A DNA stretch of 64,000 nt from Methanoregulaceae archaeon (GCA_015660885.1 JACTUB010000006.1:50011-114010); one strand, 5' to 3'; positions 1 to 9,320 are shown, numbered from the stretch's first letter. Made by a program: numbers and translations. Notes: generated from the sequence alone by a model not told the origin.

Positions 1-788
1 ATCAGGATCTGCACATTGCCTGGATTGACGGGGTCGCAGAAGATGTAACTGAACGAAAAGTCCTTGAGCTGGAGATGCAGTATCATGAATCAGAGCTGAG
101 CAGGTACGCACTCGCACTCACCCAGGCAAATAAAAAACTGAATCTGCTTTCGAGTATTACCCGGCATGATATCCTCAACCAGCTGACAGCACTCTTCGGA
201 TATCTCGAGCTGATGGGTGAAGATTCACAGGATCCAAAAGTCCTGAAATTTATTGACCTTGAGAAAAGTATCGCTGAAACCATCAGAAAACAGATCCAGT
301 TCACCAAAGACTATCATGAAATCGGCGTTAATTCACCTCGTTGGTATGACGTGAAAAAAACGATCGAAACATCAACAGCGTCCCTGGCACTCACCCCGGG
401 CACACTTTTGGTCAATATCGATAATCTCAGTATCTATGCGGATCCGCTGCTCGAGAAAGTTTTCTTCAACCTTGTTGAAAACGCACTGCGGCACGGCAAT
501 GGGCTGACCTGGATTGTCTTCTCATCCCTGCCCAACGAAGAGAGCCTCACGCTCATCTGCGAAGACAATGGCGGGGGTGTTCCTGAAAAATTCAAGGATG
601 CAATTTTCAACCGCCAGTACTTCAAAAATACCGGTTTCGGGCTCTTTCTCTCGCGCGAGATCCTTGGTATCACCGGGATCTCGATTCACGAGACCGGTGA
701 ACCGGGAAAAGGTGCGCGTTTTGAGATAACGGTACCAGCTGGATATTTCCTTATCGAAAGCCAGTCTGCGGGCCATGGAACCAGATAA
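1..788 (+). CDS. PAS-linked sensor histidine kinase, C-terminal part
   Basis: The gene enters from the left edge; the open frame is already running at base 3. The first visible residues match the end of a PAS/PAC sensor domain (short motif VAEDVTERK). A dimerisation/phosphoacceptor helix follows, with the H-box ITRHDILNQL, whose His is about residue 55 of the visible part. Then comes an HATPase domain with an N-box (NLVENALRHG), a D-box (CEDNGGGVP) and a G-box (GFGLFLSREIL). This should autophosphorylate on His in response to a signal sensed by the missing N-terminus. RHDILNQL-type kinases are common in methanogens. No response-regulator gene follows, so its partner is not visible. No membrane segment lies in the visible part. 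Confidence 0.9.
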   Translation, partial: QDLHIAWIDGVAEDVTERKVLELEMQYHESELSRYALALTQANKKLNLLSSITRHDILNQLTALFGYLELMGEDSQDPKVLKFIDLEKSIAETIRKQIQFTKDYHEIGVNSPRWYDVKKTIETSTASLALTPGTLLVNIDNLSIYADPLLEKVFFNLVENALRHGNGLTWIVFSSLPNEESLTLICEDNGGGVPEKFKDAIFNRQYFKNTGFGLFLSREILGITGISIHETGEPGKGARFEITVPAGYFLIESQSAGHGTR

Positions 789-1450
789 CGCTCTTCATAT
801 ATTCAAATCTGGTCTCTTTTCCATATCCCTCATCAGGATCAGAGTCAACCCGGAATACTCATGGTCAATAAACATGAACAAAAGGTAATCCTCGTTGCTG
901 CATCCCGTGCTTTCTTCCTTGTCCTTACACCGGATCTTCCATCACTGGTGCCCTGCCGGTAAAGGCGACGCAGTTTAATACGGATACAGTAAAACCGGGG
1001 TCAGCGGCACAGTATTTCAGCCACCTTTTCGTTATGCCGTTTGGCCAGCTCGGAAACATCTTCGGATGCAAAAAAAATTTGAACCGGGTATTCCTGATCT
1101 TTAGGCCTGCATCCTTGTAGCTGTGCAGCTCCCGATACCGGGTTCCGATCACCGTACGATTCGTGCAGGGAACCGGCGGTGCCATATTCTTTAAAACGTC
1201 GGTTGCAATAGTGACCCGGATCTATTTACCCGGAGAGCGGATATAAGCGTGGGGAAAAACCATTGCTCCACTGTATGCCGCCCTCCCTGTCGTTCCCTGG
1301 GGCATCCTTACTGATCACTACGGTTGACCTTTTATCTATCCGGTGAATGTACCTATCGGTACGGGGCATGATCCAAATCCATAACCCGGTCATGGATTTT
1401 TCTTCCGGATCAGGGACATTGCCAGGAATGATAAAAAAAGTTTTCAATAT
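789..1450. other. 660-base gap without a supported gene
   Basis: I see no convincing gene. A minus-strand frame at 925-1185 looks partly protein-like. Just past a run of eight A at about 1073 (T on the minus strand), a second minus frame also looks protein-like and ends in SELAKRHNEKVAEILCR. This could be a relic gene with a homopolymer frameshift, but neither half is recognisable. No tRNA or strong hairpin was seen. Confidence 0.4.
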
Positions 1451-1732
1451 TTACGCGTGATGCCCGTTCATCTTCTTTTTCAGAGCCTCGGTATAATGAT
1501 GCCGAAGCTCGAAAGTTTCTTCTGGAGTGAAATCGGTTTTCTTTGTCGTATGAAGGTGTTTTTCCATCTGTTTTATGATATGTTCCGCTTCAGTATAATC
1601 CTCAACTTCCAGGTATGCGGGTGCCTTGCTCACCTCATGGGCATGCCCGCAGACCGGGCAGAGCTTCCAGCGCTGGAACCGATCAACATAGGCAAATGTC
1701 CTGCATCCCGGGCACCGGATGATGAGGTACAT
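1451..1732 (-). CDS. DUF1922-family zinc-ribbon protein
   Basis: A protein of 93 residues. The N-terminus carries a zinc ribbon of two CxxC knuckles, CPGC and CPVC, as in the archaeal DUF1922 family. The C-terminal half is charged and probably helical (residues about 35-93). The open frame extends upstream, but I chose the ATG at 1732. The ribbon starts right after it (MYLIIRCPGC), and a TATA-like stretch lies about 34 bases upstream, which suits a leaderless or short-leader mRNA. The family is widespread in methanogens and has no established function; a role in nucleic-acid or protein binding is only inference. Confidence 0.8.
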   Translation of the reverse strand: MYLIIRCPGCRTFAYVDRFQRWKLCPVCGHAHEVSKAPAYLEVEDYTEAEHIIKQMEKHLHTTKKTDFTPEETFELRHHYTEALKKKMNGHHA

Positions 1733-1760
1733 GGTAATTTGGTGATGTGCTCTATCCTCA

Positions 1761-1771
1761 TAAAAATATAT
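1761..1771 (-). promoter_or_regulatory. TATA-like box of the DUF1922 gene
   Basis: On the minus strand the sequence reads ATATATTTTTA, centred about 34 bases before the ATG at 1732. That distance fits an archaeal promoter with a leader of a few bases and supports the shorter start of the zinc-ribbon gene. Confidence 0.4.
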
Positions 1772-2095
1772 CGCCAAATTGGTAGAGACACAAGTCAAGA
1801 TCCCCGTTGTGGAGTGGTCAGCCGTGTTGGATCTCTCCATGAGCGTATACTGAACTCCGCGTATTACCGTTCGGGGGTGCCTGTGACAGGGTCCCCGTTA
1901 TTCTTAGCAGGTGTTTGTACGGTAGCAATATACCCTCATTTTCAGTCTGCCGGATACCGCAATTTTAATCATACCGCTCCCGCCCCGGCACCTTCACCCA
2001 TTAAATCTGCCAGGGAACCGGACTTTGCAGTGATTTCCTCAAAAGACGTGAAACGAAACTCCTTTATCATCAGATCGTCTCATAGAGATGTTATT

Positions 2096-2848
2096 ATGGA
2101 GCAGATTCAGGTCATGGGTGTGCGGGGACTGCCCCTCATTCACGCGGGTGACAATATTGCGGCGATGATCGGTGAGAGGATGCCCATGCAGGATGGGGAT
2201 ATTCTCTGTGTAGCCTCAACCATATACTCAAAGGCAAAGGGATACACAAAAACTCTCGCTTCCTTCACACCGTCTGCCCGGGCAGAAAGGCTCGCTCAGC
2301 TGAATGGCGAAGACCCCCGGTTCGTCCAGGCGGTACTCGATGCATCTGCCGACATCATCATGGAGCACCCGTTCATCCTCTCCGAACTTGCCTTCGGGCA
2401 CACCGGCGTGCGTGCCGGCGTCGACCAGAGTAATATTGAGGATGGAATGGTAATCTTCCTGCCGCCGGATCCCATGAATGCCGCCGGGGGATTACGGGAG
2501 GAATTAAGAATTCTGACCGGCAGGGATGTCGGGGTTATCATAACCGATACCTGCGGAAGATCGTTCCGGCGGGGGCAGACCGGAAATGCAATCGGCTGGA
2601 GCGGTTTTTGTGCGATACGGGACTTCCGCGGCGATACGGACCTGTTCGGGCACGTACTCAAGATAACTGAAGAGGCTGTAGTCGACGAGATTGCCGGTTT
2701 TGCAAACTTTGTCATGGGCGAGAGCAACAATGGCGTCCCGGCGGTCATCTTCCGCAACTGCCCGAAATGGACCGGCCATGACAATCTTTACTTTAATAAG
2801 GAAGAAGATATCACAAAACGCGTGCTCAAAAAGGAATGGTGCCATTAA
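2096..2848 (+). CDS. cofE: coenzyme F420-0:L-glutamate ligase
   Basis: CofE adds glutamate residues to F420-0 in a GTP-dependent reaction, giving the gamma-linked tail of the methanogen hydride carrier F420. The 250-residue length fits the family. The N-terminus has MGVRGLPLIHAGDN, and the middle has HTGVRAGVDQSN and IITDTCGRSFRRGQTGNAIG, both typical of CofE. The frame stays open upstream to 1457, but that extension is antisense to the zinc-ribbon gene and has no protein character. The ATG at 2096 gives the usual N-terminus. It stands alone, convergent with Sec61-beta downstream. Confidence 0.95.
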   Translation: MEQIQVMGVRGLPLIHAGDNIAAMIGERMPMQDGDILCVASTIYSKAKGYTKTLASFTPSARAERLAQLNGEDPRFVQAVLDASADIIMEHPFILSELAFGHTGVRAGVDQSNIEDGMVIFLPPDPMNAAGGLREELRILTGRDVGVIITDTCGRSFRRGQTGNAIGWSGFCAIRDFRGDTDLFGHVLKITEEAVVDEIAGFANFVMGESNNGVPAVIFRNCPKWTGHDNLYFNKEEDITKRVLKKEWCH

Positions 2849-2879
2849 AAAATGGCAGAAATAACCGTTAAAACGGGAT

Positions 2880-3050
2880 TTATGTGTGTAACCCGTACAC
2901 GAGATTCAGGATAAAGATGATAATACCAACTGCTGCTGCGACTGCCATCACCGTTATCGGACTTATATGAACTGCCCGCCTGTCCTCGCTCTCGTAGTAA
3001 TTGACGAGACCGGCTGATGAGAGTAACCTGCCACCCTGTTTCTTTGCCAT
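2880..3050 (-). CDS. secG: preprotein translocase Sec61-beta subunit
   Basis: A small gene of 56 residues, found by reading the minus strand. It encodes MAKKQGGRLLSSAGLVNYYE, then an SEDRRAVHISP segment, then one C-terminal membrane helix (about residues 32-52). This is the standard layout of archaeal Sec61-beta: a cytosolic N-terminus with the GL..YYE motif and a tail anchor. It is the small third subunit of the SecYE translocon. The ATG at 3050 lies about 26 bases after a TATA box on the same strand, so the mRNA is probably leaderless. Its small size makes it easy to miss. Confidence 0.93.
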   Translation of the reverse strand: MAKKQGGRLLSSAGLVNYYESEDRRAVHISPITVMAVAAAVGIIIFILNLVYGLHT

Positions 3051-3051
3051 G

Positions 3052-3081
3052 CAAATATATTTCGTTTTTCAATATATAAAG
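3052..3081. promoter_or_regulatory. divergent promoter, Sec61-beta and amidohydrolase
   Basis: The 45 bases between the two divergent starts hold two AT-rich boxes. TTTATATATT on the minus strand (3072-3081) sits about 26 bases before the Sec61-beta ATG. AAATATATTT (3052-3061) sits about 39 bases before the amidohydrolase ATG at 3096. Each spacing suits an archaeal TATA box. Confidence 0.5.
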
Positions 3082-3095
3082 AAGAGTTACGGCGT

Positions 3096-4136
3096 ATGAA
3101 AAACAGTTCGCACAGGATATCCGGACACGCGCTCGTCGGTGAAGACCTCACCCTCCAGCCGGTTGATATTATTATCGAGAGCGGGATCATCGCCGCAATT
3201 GAAGAGAGAACCCGGGCACCCATGGTATGGATCTGCCCTGCATTTTTTAATGCCCATACGCATCTTGGAGATACAATCGCAATGGACTGCGGGATGAAAG
3301 GGGATCTCGCCGCCCTGGTCACGCCACCGGATGGGCTGAAACATCGCCTGCTCGGTAAGGCTTCCCGTCAGGATCTGATGAGAGGGATGCGTGTGAGCAT
3401 CGAGGAAATGATCGCCGGGGGTACGGCCGGGTGTGGGGATTTCCGTGAAGGGGGAAGAGCAGGTGTTTCTGCACTCAGGAAGGCAGCTGAAGGACTCGTC
3501 TTCCGGCCGGTTATTTTCGGGCGTGACGGGGGCGAAGAAATTGCTGAAGGACTGGGGATCAGCAGCACCCGTGATGTGACCGGTGCAGGTACACTGGTTG
3601 CACACGCACGCCGCGCAGGAAAAAAAATCGCACTGCACGCTGGTGAGCGGGATGGAGGAGATGTGGACGAAGCGCTTGCTCTTGACCCGGATATGCTCAT
3701 TCACTGCACCCATGCGACAAAAAAACAGCTCCGCGAATGTGCAGACCGTCAAATCCCCATTGCTGTCTGTCCCCGATCCAACTGGATCCTTGGCGTAACA
3801 TCTTCGGCACGTTATCCACCAGTACAGTATATGCTGGATCTGGGGTGCACGATACTTCTTGGTACTGATAATGTGATGTTTGTGCCACCGGATATGTTCT
3901 CTGAAATGGCGTTTGCCTCTGCGGTATACAGGATTGATCCAAAAGACCTGCTGGGTGCTGCTGTCAGAGGTTCAGAAATGGCCGGGTCCTCATTTTTCAT
4001 CCGCAAAGGGGCGCGGGCAAACCTGTTCATGATCGATCCCGCACGCACTGCCCTCCATTTCAGCCGTGATCCCGTTGCATCCATCATAAAAAGGGGTTCT
4101 GGCATCCAGATTGGCAATAGGGTTTTTAATGGGTAA
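3096..4136 (+). CDS. amidohydrolase-superfamily deaminase/hydrolase
   Basis: A 346-residue metal-dependent hydrolase of the cytosine-deaminase/chlorohydrolase branch. Metal and active-site motifs appear in order: NAHTHLGD near residue 52, IALHAGE in the middle, HCTH about 20 residues on, and LLGTDN near residue 260. The expected TIM barrel with a mononuclear metal site is therefore complete, though it is shorter than the usual 420-residue enzymes of this group. The substrate cannot be read from sequence; a nucleoside or S-adenosylhomocysteine-type deaminase is possible. It is divergent from Sec61-beta and is followed by the UspA gene. Confidence 0.8.
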   Translation: MKNSSHRISGHALVGEDLTLQPVDIIIESGIIAAIEERTRAPMVWICPAFFNAHTHLGDTIAMDCGMKGDLAALVTPPDGLKHRLLGKASRQDLMRGMRVSIEEMIAGGTAGCGDFREGGRAGVSALRKAAEGLVFRPVIFGRDGGEEIAEGLGISSTRDVTGAGTLVAHARRAGKKIALHAGERDGGDVDEALALDPDMLIHCTHATKKQLRECADRQIPIAVCPRSNWILGVTSSARYPPVQYMLDLGCTILLGTDNVMFVPPDMFSEMAFASAVYRIDPKDLLGAAVRGSEMAGSSFFIRKGARANLFMIDPARTALHFSRDPVASIIKRGSGIQIGNRVFNG

Positions 4137-4174
4137 ATCCAATAAAGAAGGCATGTTTGTTTTGGGTGATGCCA

Positions 4175-4603
4175 GTGTTTACTAACATACTTATCGCATT
4201 AGATGGATCGGAGGCCAGCCAGCGCGCACTATCCAGAGCTGTTGACGAGGCAAAGATATGGAATGCACAGCTCCAGGCGATATATGTTGTCGAAACCGGC
4301 CTGTTTTCCTCACTACCCCCGGACAACACCGTCGAGATCATGTACCGTGTTCTCGAGAAGGAGGGAGAAGCGGTACTGGAGAAAGCAAAAAAATTCGGTG
4401 CCGCAAAAGGTATCACAATCATCACTCATATGAAACAGGGACATGCAGGAAGCGAGATCATTGCCCTTGCAGAACAGGGAAAAACCGACCTCATTATGGT
4501 TGGCTCTCACGGCAAGAGTAACACCGATCGTCTGCTCATTGGCAGTGTCAGCACATTTGTGGTTACCCACAGCAAGGCAACGACCATGGTGGTGAGATCA
4601 TAA
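4175..4603 (+). CDS. universal stress protein, UspA family
   Basis: A 142-residue single-domain Usp protein. It opens with the conserved ILIALDGSE strand-loop and carries the ATP-binding signature G-2x-G-9x-G-S (GSHGKSNTDRLLIGS) near the C-terminus, so it belongs to the nucleotide-binding class. I chose the GTG start because the ribosome site GGGTGAT is well spaced for it; an ATG six bases upstream is possible. The next gene begins five bases after its stop, so Usp and CBS proteins are probably co-transcribed, a common pairing of two adenylate-sensing modules. Confidence 0.85.
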   Translation: MFTNILIALDGSEASQRALSRAVDEAKIWNAQLQAIYVVETGLFSSLPPDNTVEIMYRVLEKEGEAVLEKAKKFGAAKGITIITHMKQGHAGSEIIALAEQGKTDLIMVGSHGKSNTDRLLIGSVSTFVVTHSKATTMVVRS

Positions 4604-4608
4604 CAGAC

Positions 4609-5457
4609 ATGATTGTCAAAGACTATATGACATCTGACGTAGTCCACGTCGAAATACCGGGGAATCGTGACGATGTCTTGAAAATACTCAAACGTACCGG
4701 AATCTCAGGTGTCCCTGTCTTAAAGAACAAAAAGATCGTTGGCATCATCACGCGAAAGGATCTGTTGAGAAAGCCCGAAGAGATCCAGCTCGGGCTTCTC
4801 ATGACGCCCAAACCCATTACCATAGAGCCGGATATGGATGTGCAGGAGGCAGCCCGCATTCTGGTCACCCGCCGTATCCGCAGGCTCCCGGTAGTGGAGG
4901 AGGGGCAGCTGGTCGGTCTTCTCTCCGTAGCTGATCTTATCCATGCCCTTGCCAAGCTCAAGATTAAAGATGAGATAAAGGATGCATATACCAGCCTGAC
5001 CTTTGCTCTCTGGGAAGAGACCCCGCTCCCAGTCGTCGGGAGAGTAATGGAGATCTCCGGGGTCGACGCAATTCCCATCCTTGATGCAGAGAACCGGCTC
5101 CAGGGTATCATTTCTGAACGTGATCTTATCAGGAGTTCAAGCATCGAAGACAGTGTCGGTGTGAGCGATTTCTCCAATGGCACGGATGATGATGAATGGA
5201 CCTGGGAAAGCATCCGGGACAACCATACGATAAGCTTCGGTATCTCAAAAGTTCAGCTGCCGAACCGCCCGGTAAAGCTTGCGATGGTCAAAAATGTAAT
5301 ATCCGTTCCGGTAAATGCGGAAGTTAGCGAATGCGCACTCAAGATGCGCCGTGCACGGGTGGATCAGATCCCGGTAGTGAACGGAGACAAACGTCTCGTC
5401 GCAATGCTCTATGACCGGGAACTTATCAAAGCCCTCTGCCGTGAACCGGCAGAATAA
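4609..5457 (+). CDS. four-CBS-domain regulatory protein
   Basis: The 282-residue protein consists of four CBS motifs in tandem. Each has the VP-V/I...G-I/L...RDL pattern: ISGVPVLKNKKIVGIITRKD, then LPVVEEGQLVGLLSVAD, AIPILDAENRLQGIISERD and QIPVVNGDKRLVAMLYDRE. Paired CBS domains bind adenosine nucleotides, so this is a likely energy-state sensor without its own catalytic domain. It follows the UspA gene by five bases. The third repeat is preceded by an atypical linker, and about 35 acidic residues separate repeats three and four. Confidence 0.88.
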   Translation: MIVKDYMTSDVVHVEIPGNRDDVLKILKRTGISGVPVLKNKKIVGIITRKDLLRKPEEIQLGLLMTPKPITIEPDMDVQEAARILVTRRIRRLPVVEEGQLVGLLSVADLIHALAKLKIKDEIKDAYTSLTFALWEETPLPVVGRVMEISGVDAIPILDAENRLQGIISERDLIRSSSIEDSVGVSDFSNGTDDDEWTWESIRDNHTISFGISKVQLPNRPVKLAMVKNVISVPVNAEVSECALKMRRARVDQIPVVNGDKRLVAMLYDRELIKALCREPAE

Positions 5458-5498
5458 AAACCTTTAAATTTCCCTGTATCATTTAATACCATACAGCG

Positions 5499-5540
5499 CT
5501 TTTAAAAAAAGAATTTTAGCGTTTATTTGTTTTTGAGGTG
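5499..5540 (+). promoter_or_regulatory. psmB promoter and ribosome site
   Basis: A TATA-like CTTTTAAAAAA at about 5499-5509 would place transcription start near 5530. The strong ribosome site GAGGTG at 5535-5540 lies five bases before the ATG at 5546. Confidence 0.5.
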
Positions 5541-5545
5541 CCAAT

Positions 5546-6187
5546 ATGCCTGAACAGTACCAGGAGTCCATGAAGGGAACAACCACTATTGGTCTCGTTT
5601 TTTCGAACGGTGTAATTCTCGCAACCGAGAAGAGGGCGACTATGGGGTACATGATCGCAAGCAAGAAGGCAAAAAAAGTGTACCAGGTCGCAGATCGTAT
5701 CGGCATGACAACGGCGGGGGGTGTTGGTGACGCCCAGCAGCTCGCCCGCATCCTGACGGTGGAGTGCAATCTCTACCAGATCCGCAGATCACGCCCGATT
5801 ACGGTCGGGGCTACAGCGACACTGCTTTCGAATTACCTGAACCAGAACAGGTACTTCCCGTACTATGTCCAGCTCCTTGTCGGGGGGATTGACGAGCATG
5901 GCCCGAGCGTTTACTCGGTCGATGCCATGGGTGGTTCTACCAAGGAGGAAGAGATCGTAGCAACCGGTTCCGGATCCCCCATGGCATATGGTGTACTCGA
6001 GGACCGGTTTGTCCCCAAGATGGACAGGGACGAAGCGATCGACCTGGCGATCCGGGCACTGAAATCCGCGATGAAACGCGATGCCGGATCCGGTGAAGGC
6101 ATCCACGTTGTGGTTATCACAAAAGACAAGTACGAGGAGTTGAGTGAAGACCAGCTCAAACATTATCTTGGCAAAACTCCCGCATAA
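5546..6187 (+). CDS. psmB: proteasome beta subunit
   Basis: Catalytic subunit of the archaeal 20S proteasome, 213 residues. A short propeptide ends in Gly11, and autocleavage exposes the nucleophile Thr12 (TTTIGLVF). The supporting residues Glu17 and Lys33 of the mature chain are present. The later SGS motif (ATGSGSPMA) is also present. It works with the alpha subunit (not in this window) and with the PAN ATPase at 14.7 kb. The fttA gene follows by 23 bases, so protein turnover and transcription termination genes seem to share an operon here. Confidence 0.97.
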   Translation: MPEQYQESMKGTTTIGLVFSNGVILATEKRATMGYMIASKKAKKVYQVADRIGMTTAGGVGDAQQLARILTVECNLYQIRRSRPITVGATATLLSNYLNQNRYFPYYVQLLVGGIDEHGPSVYSVDAMGGSTKEEEIVATGSGSPMAYGVLEDRFVPKMDRDEAIDLAIRALKSAMKRDAGSGEGIHVVVITKDKYEELSEDQLKHYLGKTPA

Positions 6188-6210
6188 TCTTTTTTTAGGA
6201 CGACTTTTTT

Positions 6211-8130
6211 ATGCAGATTGAAGAACGGCTCAAAGAGCTTAAAGATAAAATTAATGAGAAGGTGCCCCAGGGCATCACGGTTACGCAGGTAGAATTTGAA
6301 GGCCCCGAACTGGTCATCTACACCGACGATCCGAAGCGGTTTGCCGATGAGGCGGATTTGATCAAGATCCTCGCCCGCGACCTGCGAAAACGGATTGTGG
6401 TCAGGCCAACCATTCTTGAAGATCCTGAAAAGGCATACAACGATATCAAATCTGTCGTACCGGACACTGCCGGTATCACCGATATCTTTTTTGATGCTGA
6501 TACCGGCGAAGTACTGATAGAAGCAGAAAAACCCGGCATTGTCATAGGCAAGAACGGTGCGACACTCCGTGAGATCACCAAGCATATTGGGTGGACTCCC
6601 AAGGTTGCGCGGACTCCTCCGATTGAAAGTTCGACAGTTAAGCAAGTCCGGCAGTACCTACGCTCGGTGAACGAAGACCGCAAATCATTCCTGCGTACTA
6701 TAGGCAGACGCATTCACCGGGATATCCCGGGAAAAGACGATACCGGTAAGGAAACAACGAAAAAGGACCAGTGGGCCCGGGTTACAATGCTCGGGTGTTG
6801 CCGTGAAGTCGGGCGTGCAGCATTCCTGCTGACGACCCCCAACAGCCGGGTGCTGATTGACTGCGGAGAGAAACCGGACAACTCGAACGGAACCCCCTAT
6901 CTCTACGTCCCGGAAATTCACCCGCTCGCCCAGCTCGATGCCGTTGTGCTTACTCATGCTCACCTGGATCATTGCGCACTCATACCTCTCCTCTATAAGT
7001 ACGGCTATGAAGGCCCGGTCTACTCGACACCCCCCACCCGCGACCTCTCGGCAATGCTTCAGCTCGATTATCTTGATGTGATACACAAGGAAGACCGGAA
7101 AGTGCCTTACTCTTCCAGCGAGGTCAAGACGTATATCCGCCATTCCATCACCCTCAACTATGGCAGCGTGACGGACATTGCGCCGGATATCAAACTCACC
7201 TTCCACAATGCCGGTCACATTCTGGGGTCGGCGATCGCTCACTTCCATATCGGGGATGGTATGTACAATATCGCATTTACCGGTGATTTCAACTACAGCA
7301 AGAGCCGCCTTTTTAACCCGGCAATTAACCAGTTTCCCCGTCTTGAAGCACTCTTTATGGAAAGCACGTACGGGGGGTCCAATGATTTCCAGCCTGCCCG
7401 TTCCGATGCAGAGGCAAAGCTCTACGAAATTATCAATACGGTACTCTCGCGTAACGGCAAGGTGATCATTCCCGCGTTCGCTGTCGGTCGTTCGCAGGAA
7501 GTGATGCTGGCACTGGAAGAGGGGATGCGCCTTGACAAAATCCCGAAAGTGAAGATCTACCTTGACGGCATGATACGCGAGGCAACCGCAATCCACACCA
7601 CGTATCCTGAATACCTCAATACCGAACTTCGGAACCTGATCTTCCGCGAAGGTATGAACCCGTTCCTTGCCGAGTGTTTCCAGCAGGTGGACAGCCAGGA
7701 ATTGCGTGAAAAGGTGATTGCCGGTGATCCCTGCGTGATAATTTCGACCAGCGGTATGCTGAATGGCGGACCTGTAATGGAGTATCTCTTAAACCTTGCA
7801 CAGGATGAAAAGAATGCACTGGTCTTTGTAGGGTACCAGGCTGACGGTACGTACGGGCGGCGCATACAGAAGGGGTGGCGTGAGGTCCCGATGGGGCGGA
7901 AAGGGACGATCACCATTAACCTTGAGATCGTAACTATCGACGGTTTCTCCGGTCATTCCGATCGCAGGCAGCTTATGAACTTCATCGGGCAGATCCAGCC
8001 GCGTCCCGAGAAGATCTTCTGCATCCATGGCGACGAGAACAATACCATCGATCTCGCGAGTTCCATTTACAAACGGTATCATATCGAGACGCACTCCCCC
8101 ATGAATCTTGAAACCTATCGTATGGTCTGA
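6211..8130 (+). CDS. fttA: aCPSF1/FttA transcription termination ribonuclease
   Basis: A 639-residue metallo-beta-lactamase/beta-CASP nuclease of the archaeal CPSF73-like family. In studied archaea it cleaves nascent RNA and ends transcription. The N-terminal 170 residues form the KH region (VIGKNGATL at about 111-119), which sets aCPSF1 apart from shorter paralogues. The zinc site HAHLDH lies at residues 249-254. Later metal ligands sit in GHILGS, FTGDFNY and FSGHSD, the last in the C-terminal part. Length and domain order are complete. It lies between psmB and an MFS gene that starts eight bases after its stop. Confidence 0.96.
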   Translation: MQIEERLKELKDKINEKVPQGITVTQVEFEGPELVIYTDDPKRFADEADLIKILARDLRKRIVVRPTILEDPEKAYNDIKSVVPDTAGITDIFFDADTGEVLIEAEKPGIVIGKNGATLREITKHIGWTPKVARTPPIESSTVKQVRQYLRSVNEDRKSFLRTIGRRIHRDIPGKDDTGKETTKKDQWARVTMLGCCREVGRAAFLLTTPNSRVLIDCGEKPDNSNGTPYLYVPEIHPLAQLDAVVLTHAHLDHCALIPLLYKYGYEGPVYSTPPTRDLSAMLQLDYLDVIHKEDRKVPYSSSEVKTYIRHSITLNYGSVTDIAPDIKLTFHNAGHILGSAIAHFHIGDGMYNIAFTGDFNYSKSRLFNPAINQFPRLEALFMESTYGGSNDFQPARSDAEAKLYEIINTVLSRNGKVIIPAFAVGRSQEVMLALEEGMRLDKIPKVKIYLDGMIREATAIHTTYPEYLNTELRNLIFREGMNPFLAECFQQVDSQELREKVIAGDPCVIISTSGMLNGGPVMEYLLNLAQDEKNALVFVGYQADGTYGRRIQKGWREVPMGRKGTITINLEIVTIDGFSGHSDRRQLMNFIGQIQPRPEKIFCIHGDENNTIDLASSIYKRYHIETHSPMNLETYRMV

Positions 8131-8138
8131 CGGTATCA

Positions 8139-9236
8139 ATGAGGACACGCCTCTCCCTCTTTTTTGGCATATTTGCCGTAATGGCACTTTCAAATGCGAT
8201 CGTCCCTGTGCTCCCTGACTATGCCGGAACATCTGCACTTCAGGGAGCCATCTATGCAGCCTATTTCCTCGGCGCGTTTTTAACTACCTTACCGGGAGGT
8301 ATGCTGTCTGACCGGTATGGGCGCGTTCCCCTTTTACGCTTCGGGCTTGTTATCACCGTCACCAGCGGACTCCTGCTGTCGGTCCTCTCGACGCCATTTC
8401 CGGTAATTGCCGCCCGTCTCCTTGAAGGAATGGGAGGGGGGTTCTTTGTGGCATCTTCGATGTCCTATGTGAATTCACTTCCGGATCATGAACGGATGAG
8501 CGGCTATTTCATGGCATTACTTAACGCCGGGCTCGTAGGCGGACTGGTCTTTGCCGGGTGGCTTGCGGCCCGTTTCCCCGATCCTGCTACCGGCATACTT
8601 TTCTTTGCGGGACTTTCCATGATTCCTGCAGCGGCAAGTTTTTTTATCCGCGAGCCGCCTGCCAGCGCTCCCCACAGGGATCATGCAGCCGCTCTCATCC
8701 CGATGGTGAAAAACTACCGCTGGCTGTGGTATTCATCAGTCATCCTCATCGGCAGTACCGGAGTGGTCACCTCGCTCTATCCCAAATTTTCCGGCTATTC
8801 ACCGGATAGTGTCGGAATCTGGATTTCCCTGATGAGTGTCGCAACCATTCTTGCGGTGCTGGCAGCATCACGGCTCTCCTTACCTCCGGTCCTTACTATC
8901 CGCTGGAGCGCAGCCCTGATGGTGATTGCGGTTATGGTATCGTTTTACTCACCGCTGGGTTTTGTGATGCTCGGGATACTTGCCGGTTTTGTCATGATCG
9001 CCCAGATGTCTTTTCTTTCAGAGGTTAAGGAGCATCAGGGAATTGTCATGGGACTGTTCTCGACAACCAGCTACCTGGGTATGACTGTCCTCCCTCTCAT
9101 AGCCGGTGTGATCGCGGATTCAACGGGCTTTTTTTATGCATTTTGTGCAACTGCTCTCTTTGCATCAACCGTTTTTTTTACGATCGGGCGGTGCAATTGT
9201 TCGCGTCAGACCGTGATCCCGGACATACGTGTCTGA
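8139..9236 (+). CDS. MFS transporter
   Basis: A 365-residue membrane protein of about 11-12 hydrophobic helices. The loop SDRYGRVPL between helices 2 and 3 matches MFS motif A (D-R-x-G-R). It is slightly short for the superfamily. Its start is eight bases after the fttA stop, so it is probably read with that operon. The substrate is unknown; drug or metabolite export is typical of this size class. The C-terminus ends in a short cysteine-containing tail (CNCSRQ) rather than a domain. Confidence 0.85.
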   Translation: MRTRLSLFFGIFAVMALSNAIVPVLPDYAGTSALQGAIYAAYFLGAFLTTLPGGMLSDRYGRVPLLRFGLVITVTSGLLLSVLSTPFPVIAARLLEGMGGGFFVASSMSYVNSLPDHERMSGYFMALLNAGLVGGLVFAGWLAARFPDPATGILFFAGLSMIPAAASFFIREPPASAPHRDHAAALIPMVKNYRWLWYSSVILIGSTGVVTSLYPKFSGYSPDSVGIWISLMSVATILAVLAASRLSLPPVLTIRWSAALMVIAVMVSFYSPLGFVMLGILAGFVMIAQMSFLSEVKEHQGIVMGLFSTTSYLGMTVLPLIAGVIADSTGFFYAFCATALFASTVFFTIGRCNCSRQTVIPDIRV

Positions 9237-9320
9237 AAAAGAAGGGTATAATCTGTCTGAACGATTATTATTGCTATGATCAAAGAGTTCGTACCAGGAC
9301 CAGGATATCCACCACAGGAA

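Noticed and set aside
925..1185. Minus-strand frame, 86 residues
   Set aside because: Partly protein-like, and a second frame beyond a homopolymer run is also protein-like, but no family or start signal supports a gene.
1457..2095. N-terminal extension of the cofE frame (over 210 residues)
   Set aside because: It is antisense to the DUF1922 gene, lacks protein character and goes beyond the usual 250-residue CofE length.
6685..7596. Long minus-strand frame of 303 residues
   Set aside because: It lies wholly inside fttA on the other strand and has no recognisable domain; a codon-bias shadow.
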